A stretch of DNA of 18,545 nt from Chloroflexota bacterium (GTDB taxonomy: Bacteria > Chloroflexota > UBA6077): assembly GCA_021806765.1 (NCBI GenBank), contig JAJZQR010000087.1, forward strand, positions 1-18,545, in the 5' to 3' direction. This document shows positions 1 to 6,820 of this stretch, piece after piece. A model generated the notes under the pieces. It was not told where the DNA came from. It was given only the letters and a program-made list of their open reading frames with translations, and ran no database searches. The translations under genes were made by a program, and so were the position numbers. Numbering within the stretch: the stretch's first letter is position 1; every line of letters begins with the position of its first letter.

Positions 1-618
1 CCGAGTTTCTTGAAGGACAAGAGGCAGGGATCAAAGGCTCTTGATCACAAGTATCCTAAGGTAGGGTTCCAGCGCAGCGCCCCGCAGAACAATTTCCGCC
101 GTCTGATCGCTGCTCCTGTTGCCGTCGGCCAGTTCTGCTTTGACACTGTCAGTTACTGTACGGAAGCATCATCTAGCTTGGATCTGTCACTTCTGTTAGC
201 GCTCCTGAACTCGAAAGTGCTGGATTGGTACTTCCGCCTCGGCAGCACGAACTCGAAGGTAAACGAGTACCAGTTCAATGCCCTACCAGTGCCGTCCATT
301 CGAGAGGGCACAGCCAGCAATGATTGGCGACCGCTCCTTAAAGACGGCAATTGGGACGAGTTGATTACCACGAGTCTTGAACCATCTCCGACACCTGGGA
401 TCATGCCGGCTTACGTTGCCGAGATGCTTGCAGAAATGAGCCGGCGCATCCAGAGCATTGAGGAGAAACGCGTGCTCCATGGTCGCTCCGAGCGAGCGCA
501 CCTGGCTCCGGAAAGCCAACCGATCCAGGATGCCATAGACGCTGTGCTCTTCCGGTGCTACGGCCTTGCAGAGGAGGAGGGACGGTACATCAGCCAGCGG
601 CTGAAGGAGATGCTATGA
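1..618 (+). CDS. C-terminal part of an Eco57I/TaqI-like DNA adenine methyltransferase (type II/IIG or defence-associated), 5' end outside window
   Basis: The frame is open from the first base, so this is the 3' end of a longer gene. About 205 codons are visible. Residues encoded at roughly 175-300 (LLALLNSKVLDWYFRLG, then STNSKVNEYQFNALPVP) match the signature of the TaqI-like C-terminal specificity domain of Eco57I-class N6-adenine methyltransferases, the part that contacts the DNA recognition site. The tail (AIDAVLFRCYGLAEEEG) is the usual helical end of these proteins. The catalytic NPPY motif would lie upstream and is not visible, so activity cannot be judged. The stop overlaps a possible ATG (ATGA at 615-618), suggesting a translationally coupled gene that is now broken. 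The family occurs in type IIG restriction-modification and in BREX- or DISARM-like systems. The family call is fairly secure; the system type is not. Confidence 0.8.
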   Translation, partial: PSFLKDKRQGSKALDHKYPKVGFQRSAPQNNFRRLIAAPVAVGQFCFDTVSYCTEASSSLDLSLLLALLNSKVLDWYFRLGSTNSKVNEYQFNALPVPSIREGTASNDWRPLLKDGNWDELITTSLEPSPTPGIMPAYVAEMLAEMSRRIQSIEEKRVLHGRSERAHLAPESQPIQDAIDAVLFRCYGLAEEEGRYISQRLKEML

Positions 619-816
619 CCAAGACGGATGAGGTTGCGCGCTGGTCCCCCCATCCTGGAACGGAATGGGCAGATCCGGAACGAGGACGTTCGAAGGATCC
701 TGGGGGTGAACCGCAAGAACGCCACCAGGCTGCTTGATGGTCTTGTGACCGAGGGCTGGCTGCACAGGGTCGGGGGGCGACGCGGCACGCGCTACCTGCT
801 GGCGGTTCGGCACTGA
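615..816 (+). pseudogene. Remnant of a winged-helix DNA-binding gene coupled to the methyltransferase
   Basis: An ATG at 615 overlaps the methyltransferase stop and begins a frame reading MTKTDEVARW, which runs to a stop at 737 without recognisable sequence. In another frame, from ATG 628 to 816, there is a clear winged-helix segment of 62 aa: ILERNGQIRNEDVRRILGVN, then NATRLLDGLVTEGWLHRVG and GRRGTRYLL. Such domains commonly close AlbA_2/RecG-like or other multi-domain DNA-binding proteins. The usual preceding domain is missing. Frame 628 is the same frame as the methyltransferase, separated from it by the TGA at 616-618 and three codons. I read this as a gene that lost its middle by deletion or frameshift. 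A stand-alone 62-aa regulator starting at 628 is possible, but no good ribosome-binding site is seen. Confidence 0.5.
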
Positions 817-858
817 ACGCTCGGCATTGGATGTTCAGCATTGGACGTTCGGCACTTA
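803..858 (+). repeat. Four tandem 14-bp units built from alternating heptads
   Basis: Consecutive 14-mers read cggttcggcactga, acgctcggcattgg, atgttcagcattgg and acgttcggcactta. Each is a pair of heptads of the form gttcggc/attggat with substitutions. The first unit overlaps the 3' end of the winged-helix remnant. The array is followed by two copies of ttatgacc (856-863 and 872-879). The function is unknown. Confidence 0.6.
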
Positions 859-959
859 TGACCGGGGCTCATTATGACCCCATCCGCCGCGAAGCTGTCT
901 CATATCGTGGCGACCATGTCCCATAACCGGTCGACCAGATCCCCACAACCCTTTGGCGG

Positions 960-1070
960 TCGCCGCGAGGGCACATCGACCACCGCGGAGTACCCGCGAG
1001 GTTCCACGTGCTGAAAATCCCCTACGTCATCGACAACGAGACCAGCCGGATGGCGGACGTGCTCAACGCT
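960..1070 (+). repeat. Left copy of a ~110-bp direct repeat (start of the PLD-SNF2 helicase locus)
   Basis: This stretch aligns with 11649-11758 in the same orientation. It covers about 48 bp of upstream sequence including the ribosome-binding site and the first 21 codons. The 63 coding bases differ at only two positions, both silent (aaa/aag and gct/gcc). The non-coding part is more diverged and contains a 1-nt indel. Similarity stops abruptly after 1070. The two copies are separated by about 10.69 kb. Confidence 0.85.
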
Positions 1071-1124
1071 ATACCGGAGGCGACTCGTTGGGCGGCGAAG
1101 GCCGGCACGATTCTGGCGCCGTGA
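1008..1124 (+). pseudogene. Truncated 5' fragment of the PLD-SNF2 helicase gene
   Basis: A GTG at 1008 preceded by gaggttccac opens a frame whose first 21 residues (VLKIPYVIDNETSRMADVLN and Ala) are identical to the start of the 1119-aa helicase at 11696. After codon 21 the sequence changes to an unrelated tail (IPEATRWAAKAGTILAP) and stops at 1122-1124. Nothing resembling the PLD or helicase domains follows. It is therefore a broken copy left at a rearrangement junction. It lies about 190 bp downstream of the winged-helix remnant, so the ancestral order methyltransferase - winged helix - helicase is plausible. Confidence 0.85.
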
Positions 1125-1127
1125 GTC

Positions 1128-1156
1128 TTGATGTGTACAGCGGACTGCTGTACACT
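1128..1156 (+). promoter_or_regulatory. Orphan promoter with an embedded 9-bp inverted repeat
   Basis: TTGATG (1128-1133) and TACACT (1151-1156) are separated by 17 bp and resemble a sigma70 -35/-10 pair on the plus strand. The spacer and -10 carry a perfect 9-bp inverted repeat, gtgtacagc (1133-1141) and gctgtacac (1147-1155), with a 5-nt loop: a typical repressor-operator layout. No intact plus-strand gene follows, because the next recognisable sequence is the truncated isomerase gene on the other strand. It may be a leftover control region of a lost gene. Confidence 0.45.
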
Positions 1157-1183
1157 GACAGTGGCAACAGTACGCCCGGGTAT

Positions 1184-1408
1184 TCAGGGTTGATGTTGGA
1201 AAACAGCATCAAAGGGCCCTGGGTAGCTCGGGCAGCTATCATGGAGAAATGTGGGAACGCCCAGAATCTCCCTGGCCCTCACCACCTCGTGGCCGGCGGT
1301 TGTCAGCGTGTTGGCGATCTCTGCCTCAACCCCTCGGCAGAACTCCGCCACCCTCCGGTGCATGAAATCCCGCCCGTCGGAGAAGGTCAGTACCCCGATA
1401 CGTGCCAT
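1184..1408 (-). pseudogene. Truncated L-fucose/L-arabinose isomerase-family protein (N-terminal fragment)
   Basis: On the minus strand, ATG at 1408 follows a strong Shine-Dalgarno (GGAGG at 1414-1418, 5-nt spacing). The product begins MARIGVLTFSDGRDFMHRRV, and about 48 residues, up to GHEVVRAREI, fit the N-terminal domain of L-fucose isomerase-like proteins, which normally run to several hundred residues. Near 1265 the similarity ends and 26 unrelated residues lead to a stop at 1184. The start lies 31 bp after the DapA-family gene, so this was the last gene of the uptake operon and presumably isomerised the imported sugar. A longer TTG start at 1420 is possible but less well placed. It is non-functional as it stands. 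Confidence 0.7.
1190..1212. other. Hairpin-forming inverted repeat at the rearrangement junction
   Basis: ttgatgttg (1190-1198) pairs with cagcatcaa (1204-1212) around a gaaaa loop, with one G-T pair. No T-tract follows on either strand, so it is not a convincing terminator. It sits inside the ~195-bp unassigned stretch between the helicase fragment and the isomerase fragment. Confidence 0.3.
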
Positions 1409-1438
1409 TACTGCCTCCAAGGAATCTGGTGATGAGTT

Positions 1439-2347
1439 CTATCCAACCTTTTCCCGTTGGATAGGAAGGCCCGCTGCCTCTCCGGCGGCCAGGACCGCCC
1501 GGATCTCTTCCGGAGTGATAAGGGGCAGCGGGGAGGTCACACTGTCGCCCATTAGCCCCATGGCTTTCCCCAGAATCTTGAGCGCATGAATGCTTCCCCA
1601 GCCCTGGACCGGCACACACCGGAACACCCTGGCCTCGCAGTCGAAGGCCGCTGTCAGGTCTCCACGCTTGACGGCCGCAACGAGGTCGGACAGGAGCTTG
1701 GGGAAGATGTTCGCCTCGCCAGGCACCAGCCCATCCGCGCCGGCCAGCAGGCTTCCCACCGCCATGGTGGTCCAGCCCTGAAGCAGCGTGAACTCGGGAT
1801 TGGGACGGTTCTGGAGGATTGTCCGGACCGTGTTCCAGTGGCCCGAGCTGTCCTTCACACCGGCCACACCGGGCAGTTCGGCGAGCCGCAGCACCATCTC
1901 GGCTGACAGCGCCACCTTGGTTGCAGAGGGGATGCTGTACAGGAGCACAGGGAGATCCGAGGCTTCGACTGCTCGCCGGAAGTGATGGTACAGGCGATCG
2001 CCACCGAATTCGCTGTAGTAGTAAGGCGTGGTCACGACGTATGCGTCCAGGCCCCGCCCGGATAGAGCGTGCATCTCGTCGATCACCTCGGCGGTGTTGG
2101 CTCTGAGGACGCCGGCGATGACCGGGACCCGGCCGGCGACGGCCTCCACGGTCGCTTCGACGAGCGCCTGACGGACCGAAAGCCGCAGGTTGGGTCCCTC
2201 GCCCATGGTGCCCAGGAGGAAGATACCGTTCGCTCCGCCCGCGAGGATGTGCTCCACCAGGCGGCGGACCGCGGGGCGGTCCGGCTGTTCGTCGTCGTCA
2301 ATCGGTGTGAGCATCGGTGGAATCACGCCTGAAAGTCGCTTACTCAA
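1439..2347 (-). CDS. DapA/NanA-family class I aldolase (dihydrodipicolinate synthase superfamily)
   Basis: 302 aa, normal for the superfamily of (beta/alpha)8 Schiff-base aldolases that use pyruvate or release it. Visible marks: GTMGE at 46-50 (family GTTGE), PYYY at 108-111, catalytic Tyr137 in LLYSIPS, and the Schiff-base Lys165 in GVKDSSG. The position of the Arg that contacts the dicarboxylic substrate in true DapA (Arg138 of the E. coli enzyme) is Ala142 here (IPSATKV), as expected for sialate lyases or 2-keto-3-deoxy-sugar-acid aldolases rather than lysine biosynthesis. The start is TTG at 2347 behind aaggaagga; no better start is seen. It follows the two permease genes after about 100 bp and precedes the truncated isomerase, so a catabolic role for the imported sugar is likely. 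The exact substrate is not determinable. Confidence 0.85.
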   Translation of the reverse strand: MSKRLSGVIPPMLTPIDDDEQPDRPAVRRLVEHILAGGANGIFLLGTMGEGPNLRLSVRQALVEATVEAVAGRVPVIAGVLRANTAEVIDEMHALSGRGLDAYVVTTPYYYSEFGGDRLYHHFRRAVEASDLPVLLYSIPSATKVALSAEMVLRLAELPGVAGVKDSSGHWNTVRTILQNRPNPEFTLLQGWTTMAVGSLLAGADGLVPGEANIFPKLLSDLVAAVKRGDLTAAFDCEARVFRCVPVQGWGSIHALKILGKAMGLMGDSVTSPLPLITPEEIRAVLAAGEAAGLPIQREKVG

Positions 2348-2451
2348 AGATCGTCCTTCCTTCGTCGATGGTTATTCGGCCGCATTGCCGATCGATACCC
2401 GATGGTTGCGCCCGGCGCCCTGATGGAGCCGAGGCGATTGGGCACGTGCCC

Positions 2452-3318
2452 CTATCCTTTGATACTTCCGCTGGTCATCCCCGTGATGATCTGGCGCTGG
2501 GCCACGATGGTGATCACCAGCACCGGCAGTGTCACGACCAGTGCGGCCGCAGCGAGATTGCCCCAGGCGAATTGATTGAAGTTGAGCATGCTAAAGATCG
2601 CCACCGGCAGGGTTCTAGTGTCCTGACCGGCCAGGATCACCGCGAAAATGAAGTTGTTCCATGAGAAAATGAAGGAAAGGATTGCCGCGACAACCATGCC
2701 CGGCCGGGACAGGGGCATGGCGACGTGACGGAAGGTCCCCCAGATGTCGCACCCGTCGACAAGTGCGGCCTCCTCCAGCTCCGGATGCAAGCCCTCGAAG
2801 AAACCTATCATCACCCAGATGGTTATGGGCAGGCCGATGACCAGGTGAGTGATGATCAAGGCCCAGAGCGTATTGTTGAGTCCCACGAAGCGGAACAGCA
2901 TGAACCAGGGGATGAGGAAGCTCAGGCCCGGTATCATCCGCGAGGTCAGCACCAGCACGGCCCAGCCGTTGGCTCGGGCCTTAGCGATGCCGTAGCCCGC
3001 GGGCACGCCGAACAGCAGCGAAAGGATCGTCGAGGCGATGGCGACTACCATGCTGTTGTACGTGTACAGCCCGAAGGGATTGTCGGTGAAGACGTGAGAG
3101 AAGTTGTCCAGCGTGGGGTGTTGCGGGATGAATATCGGCGGATACGCGGTATTGTCGATGTCGGGCTTCAGCGAAAGGGAAAGCCACCACAGGAAGACGA
3201 AGATGGTTGGCGCGAGCACAACGAACATGAAGAAGGCGAACCCTGCGCGCCCGAACATCTTTCTCACTAGCGAAGCCGTTCCTGCCCTCGATCGGGCTCC
3301 AGCGACTGTCACGTCCAT
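2452..3318 (-). CDS. Carbohydrate ABC transporter permease, MalG family
   Basis: 288-aa inner-membrane permease with about six hydrophobic segments, the first at roughly residues 24-50. The cytoplasmic EAA loop, which docks with the ATPase, reads EEAALVDGCDIWGTFRHVAM at 182-201 and is well preserved. It belongs to the binding-protein-dependent transport family of sugar importers (MalG/LacG/UgpE-like) and should pair with the upstream MalF-type subunit. The start overlaps the 3' end of the upstream permease gene by 10 bp, implying translational coupling. No ATP-binding subunit gene is present in the operon, so a shared MsmX/UgpC-like ATPase encoded elsewhere must energise it. About 104 bp without a clear feature separate it from the aldolase gene. 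Confidence 0.9.
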   Translation of the reverse strand: MDVTVAGARSRAGTASLVRKMFGRAGFAFFMFVVLAPTIFVFLWWLSLSLKPDIDNTAYPPIFIPQHPTLDNFSHVFTDNPFGLYTYNSMVVAIASTILSLLFGVPAGYGIAKARANGWAVLVLTSRMIPGLSFLIPWFMLFRFVGLNNTLWALIITHLVIGLPITIWVMIGFFEGLHPELEEAALVDGCDIWGTFRHVAMPLSRPGMVVAAILSFIFSWNNFIFAVILAGQDTRTLPVAIFSMLNFNQFAWGNLAAAALVVTLPVLVITIVAQRQIITGMTSGSIKG

Positions 3319-4229
3319 AGCGTCTTCTGCCTGAGATAAAGCATGAGCAGGGAGCAGATCACGATGATCACGAAGAAGACTATCACGACCGCCGAGGCGT
3401 AGCCCACCTTATAGTAGGCGAACGCCTCGAGGTACAGGAAGATGTTGATCGTCTCGGACGCCGTGCCCGGTCCCCCCTGGGTACTGGCGTAGATGATGTC
3501 GAATGCCTTGAGGGCGTCGATGGTTCGAAGCATCGCGGCCACCATAACGAACGGCATTATCAGAGGCAGCGTGATGTGGCGAAACAGCTGAAACCAGTTT
3601 GCCCCATCGATGATGCCGGATTCGTATGGATCGGTGGGGATCGCGGCCAGGCCACCGAGGACGATCAGCATCACCAGCGGCGTCCATTCCCACGCCTCAA
3701 TCAGCGCCAGCGACGGGATGACCGTGTCGGGTCCGTAAATCCAGAGCGAGGGTGGCAGGTGTACCAGCGACAGCAGATAGTTCATCACACCGAGCTGCGG
3801 GTGAAAGATCATCGCCCAGATCAACGCGATCGCCACGGGCGTGGCCATCATTGGCATGATGAAGATGCCGCGGAAGAACCCTCGCAGCGGGAATCGCTGA
3901 TGGAACAGCGCGGCCGCGATGGTGCCGAAGACCACCGGAAGGAGCACACTCAGGAACGTGTAGTAGAAGGTCCGCCAGGTGGCCGTGAGGAAGCGATCAT
4001 CGTGCAGCAGGTCCGCATAGTTCCCAAGCCCTACGAAAACTGGGGGCGTGGCGACACCCCAGTCGTTCAGGCTCATGAACACGCTGAAGATCCAGGGGAA
4101 GATGATCACCAGCGCCATGATCAGTATCGCCGGGTAGATGAAGCGGTAGTAGGTGCGGCGCCGATGAAAAGCTGCCGAGCGTTCTCGTGGCTCGGGTATC
4201 GGTCCGGCGTTAGATGAAAAGGCGCTCAA
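3309..4229 (-). CDS. Carbohydrate ABC transporter permease, MalF/UgpA family
   Basis: 306 aa with a hydrophilic N-terminus of about 30 residues and six predicted membrane spans, the first at roughly 31-54. The EAA-type loop near 203-225 is degenerate at its start (YESGIIDGANWFQLFRHITL), with Ser-Gly in place of Ala-Ala but the conserved DGA retained. This is the first of the two permease subunits and overlaps the second by 10 bp. The best start is TTG at 4229, with a modest purine run (aaggga) about 8 nt upstream; no ATG lies before the first membrane span. It is separated from the binding-protein gene by 263 bp containing a strong nested palindrome, which probably lowers permease expression relative to the binding protein. 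Confidence 0.88.
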   Translation of the reverse strand: MSAFSSNAGPIPEPRERSAAFHRRRTYYRFIYPAILIMALVIIFPWIFSVFMSLNDWGVATPPVFVGLGNYADLLHDDRFLTATWRTFYYTFLSVLLPVVFGTIAAALFHQRFPLRGFFRGIFIMPMMATPVAIALIWAMIFHPQLGVMNYLLSLVHLPPSLWIYGPDTVIPSLALIEAWEWTPLVMLIVLGGLAAIPTDPYESGIIDGANWFQLFRHITLPLIMPFVMVAAMLRTIDALKAFDIIYASTQGGPGTASETINIFLYLEAFAYYKVGYASAVVIVFFVIIVICSLLMLYLRQKTLWT

Positions 4230-4345
4230 TGTTGAAGTCCCTTACCCAGTCTGTCGTTGCCGCGTACGGACCCGGGGCAGGTCCATCCGGTCGTTGGTCG
4301 AGTCCACTGCGTGCTAGTGTTGCACCACACTGATTTCGGCATCTA

Positions 4346-4469
4346 GCCAGGAGCCGGCGTTGTCCCTAGCATCCAGGAGCCGGCGTTGTCCCCAACGCCG
4401 GCGGTCGATTGGGGCACCGCCTGGGTTGAGGACAACCCAGGCTCCTAGATGCTGGGGCAGGCTCCTGGC
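4346..4469. repeat. Nested palindrome between binding-protein and permease genes (three-way-junction type)
   Basis: Two direct copies of ccaggagccggcgttgtccc lie at 4347-4366 and 4373-4392. Two perfect 10-bp hairpins follow: gccggcgttg/caacgccggc (4379-4388 with 4393-4402, loop tccc) and gcctgggttg/caacccaggc (4419-4428 with 4433-4442, loop agga). They are enclosed by an outer 14-bp stem with one mismatch, 4368-4381 with 4440-4453. A further pair, gccaggagcc (4346-4355) and ggctcctggc (4460-4469), encloses everything. The fold is a cloverleaf or cruciform. No T-run makes it a classical terminator. It resembles REP/BIME-type intergenic repeats. The rest of the 4230-4492 gap shows only a weak agtgt/acact inverted repeat at 4316-4331. 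Confidence 0.8.
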
Positions 4470-4492
4470 GTCAAGATCACCATGGCGAGACG

Positions 4493-5998
4493 CTAGCTGG
4501 TCAGGCTTTTCTCCAGTATCGGCTTGAACTGCTCGGTCGCTTTGTCCAACTCACTCTTGGGATCGGCCCCGCTGATCATGTTGGTGAGCGCGATCCCGAA
4601 CGTATCTCGGAATTCGGTGACCGGGATGATGGCCGGGAGGCCAGGCTGGCCGATCTTCTGGGACTCCAGCAGCGTCGTCACCCAATCCTTGGGAACCTTG
4701 AGATTCTGAAGCGCCTGCGGGTCCTGGTAGGTGGACGTGCGGACGGGCGAGCCGGCTCCGGTCTGAAGCATCTCCACGTTGAATTTCTTCTGAGTGTACC
4801 ACTGGCAGAAGAGCCAGGCCGGGCCCACGTTCTTGCTCTTCGCGGTGATGCCGATGCCGTTGCCGAACATCGCGGAATGCTTGGCCTTGGGGCCTGCCGG
4901 TTGCAGGGCATACCCGACTTTGCCGACAACTCGCGACTTGCTCGGGTCCTCCAGTGGGGCGGTGAAGCCGATTCCGTCGAACCACATCGCCACGGCGCCT
5001 TGCTGGAAGCCTGCCTGGCACTCCATCCAGTTGAACCCGTTGACTCCAGCAGGAGCGTACTTGGAGAGCAGCGTCTGGTAGATCTGGGCGGCGGCGATTG
5101 CCTCCGGCCCGTTGGTGTGCATGACGTTCTTGCTGTCGATAGACTCGACGGCCCAGCCCTGCATGAAGGCGGTCCATACCGGAGTGTTGGCGTTCTTCAG
5201 CCCTCGCGCGGCGAAACCGGCGACTCGGTTTGCCGGATCATTGAGCTCCTTGGCCGCGGCAACCATCTCGTCCAGGGTGGTGGGGACTTGGAGATTCTTC
5301 TTGGCAAAGAGATCCTTGTTCCAGTACAGGATCCACTGATCCACAGCGAGCGGGATCGTGTCGAGACGGCCGTCCGCCTGAGTCGCGTAGTTGACCGCGC
5401 CTGCGGTGAAATCGTTGAAGTCGAAGTCGGGACTGGTCATGGTGGGGTCCTTGATCAGGTCGCGCAGATCCAGAAGCCACTTGCCCTTGCCGAAGAGGCC
5501 CTTCGTCACGTGCCAGGACTCGTCCGTGACGTCGAAGCTGGGGTTCCCCGAGGTGAACTCGATGATCTGCTTCTGGCGCTGCTGCTGCTCCGGCACGATG
5601 TCCACGTTAACCTTGATGCCGGTCAGATCCTCGAACTCGGAGAAATGGCTCTTCCGGGTGTCCGTGTAGGATGCGACCACGAGCAGAGCGTTAATCGTCT
5701 GGCCCTTGTAACGCTTCCAGTCGAAGTTGCTGCCGGTGCTCGCCACGGTCGCGGGCGCCACCGGAGCAGCCGCTGGAGCCGCCGTGGAAGCGGCCGCGGG
5801 GGCTTTGGTCGCGCTGGCTGCCGGCTGACTCGCGGGGGCGCAGCCGACAAGTGCGGCCAACCCTGCCACCCCCGCACCAAGCTTCAGCAACTCCCTGCGC
5901 GTCAGCCGCCTCCCCGATGTCGCCGGCAGTCTCTCCCCCTCCTGGTCCCCGGAGAGGGAATTCGTTGGATCGAAACCGTCCGTTTTCTGGCTTGACAT
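4493..5998 (-). CDS. TAT-exported lipoprotein sugar-binding protein of an ABC importer
   Basis: 501 aa from ATG 5998, chosen because GGAGGAGA lies just upstream (6001-6008); a longer frame to 6025 is less likely. The N-terminus has a twin-arginine signal (TRRELLKLG, arginines at 34-35), a hydrophobic stretch, and a lipobox LVGC with Cys53 as the lipidated residue. A low-complexity Ala/Pro/Thr/Ser linker follows to about residue 88. The remainder is a family-1 extracellular solute-binding protein (FEDLTGIKVNVDIVPE; PLAVDQWILYWNKDLF; MWFDGIGF; GNGIGITAKSKN), the MalE-like class that captures sugars for MalF/MalG-type permeases. It is encoded between the regulator and the permeases. The ligand cannot be read from sequence; the neighbouring aldolase and isomerase fragment suggest a monosaccharide or sugar acid. 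Confidence 0.9.
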   Translation of the reverse strand: MSSQKTDGFDPTNSLSGDQEGERLPATSGRRLTRRELLKLGAGVAGLAALVGCAPASQPAASATKAPAAASTAAPAAAPVAPATVASTGSNFDWKRYKGQTINALLVVASYTDTRKSHFSEFEDLTGIKVNVDIVPEQQQRQKQIIEFTSGNPSFDVTDESWHVTKGLFGKGKWLLDLRDLIKDPTMTSPDFDFNDFTAGAVNYATQADGRLDTIPLAVDQWILYWNKDLFAKKNLQVPTTLDEMVAAAKELNDPANRVAGFAARGLKNANTPVWTAFMQGWAVESIDSKNVMHTNGPEAIAAAQIYQTLLSKYAPAGVNGFNWMECQAGFQQGAVAMWFDGIGFTAPLEDPSKSRVVGKVGYALQPAGPKAKHSAMFGNGIGITAKSKNVGPAWLFCQWYTQKKFNVEMLQTGAGSPVRTSTYQDPQALQNLKVPKDWVTTLLESQKIGQPGLPAIIPVTEFRDTFGIALTNMISGADPKSELDKATEQFKPILEKSLTS

Positions 5999-6073
5999 GT
6001 TCTCCTCCATCAATGAACTGACCATGGAAATGAGTCACCAGATGATCCGCGTTGTTTGGCAAGCCGGCAGGGA

Positions 6074-6766
6074 TTACCCGAACTGCTCCGACTCCAGGGC
6101 TGCCACCGCTCTCGTCTCCGCGTTGATGAGATGGGTTCGGGTTGCCTCCACCGTAGCCGTGGTATCCCGTCTTCGGAGGGCCTTCAGTATCTCGGCGTGC
6201 TCGATCTGGTTTGCCTTCGGAATCGCCGGGGCGCCGGGGCCGAGCCCCGCTCGAAGGCTGTGAGTGTGGATGCTGAGCCGCTCGAAGAGTTCGCTGAGAG
6301 CCGGATTCCGGCCGAGGCTGACGAGGAGGCGGTGCAACTCACGATCTTGAAGGGTGTAGGAGACTCGCGCCGCGGGATCCTCCGAATTGGCCAGACGGAC
6401 GAACTCGTCCGCCGCGGCCTGCATCTTATCGATGATCTCGTCGGAGGCAGTGGTGGTCCCCTTCTCGACGGCGAACAGCTCGCACATGCGCCGGAGCTCG
6501 AATAGGTTTGCCAGCTCTTCAGCCGAAAGGGAGGTCATGTAGAGGCCGCGCCGGCCGCGCGGCTGCACCAGACCTTCAGCAACGAGACGAGACAGAGCGT
6601 CCCGGATCGGCGTTCGGCTCACGTTCAGCTGAGCGGCGATCTCGTCCAATACCAACCGCTCACCTGGCCTGATTCTGTGATCGGCGATGGCTTGCAGGAT
6701 GATGGTGTAGACGTGCTCACTCAGCCTGCGGAAATCATCTCGTATGGGGGGAGCCAGGGTTCGCAT
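6074..6766 (-). CDS. GntR-family transcriptional regulator, FadR subfamily with FCD ligand-binding domain
   Basis: About 230 aa from ATG 6766. Residues ~14-76 form the winged helix (LDEIAAQLNVSRTPIRDALS, GLVQPRGRRGLYM). The rest is an all-helical FCD domain with the expected metal-site residues Asp141, His145 (DRELH), His190 (EHAEIL) and His212 (THLINA). FCD regulators sense small carboxylates and sugar acids and usually repress catabolic genes. Alternative starts are ATG 6787 and TTG 6808. None has a strong ribosome-binding site; 6766 gives the normal family length. It lies 75 bp upstream of the binding-protein gene on the same strand, so its promoter probably drives the whole uptake operon. 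A palindromic site overlaps its predicted transcription start, suggesting autoregulation and control of the divergent dehydrogenase. Confidence 0.88.
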   Translation of the reverse strand: MRTLAPPIRDDFRRLSEHVYTIILQAIADHRIRPGERLVLDEIAAQLNVSRTPIRDALSRLVAEGLVQPRGRRGLYMTSLSAEELANLFELRRMCELFAVEKGTTTASDEIIDKMQAAADEFVRLANSEDPAARVSYTLQDRELHRLLVSLGRNPALSELFERLSIHTHSLRAGLGPGAPAIPKANQIEHAEILKALRRRDTTATVEATRTHLINAETRAVAALESEQFG

Positions 6767-6820
6767 CAGTGCTGCCAGCCGCCTCATCAGAACTATCAAC
6801 TTGGACAACGGCGTGGTTAC

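Noticed and set aside
803..858. CRISPR array
   Set aside because: The units are 14 bp with no spacers, and no cas genes were seen.
856..880. Regulatory hairpin at ggggctcattatgacccc
   Set aside because: Only the outer four base pairs match; the interior does not pair.
4877..5995. 372-codon plus-strand open frame opposite the binding-protein gene
   Set aside because: Low-complexity, Arg/Gly/Val-rich product with no motif; it is the antisense of a clear, well-supported gene in GC-rich DNA.
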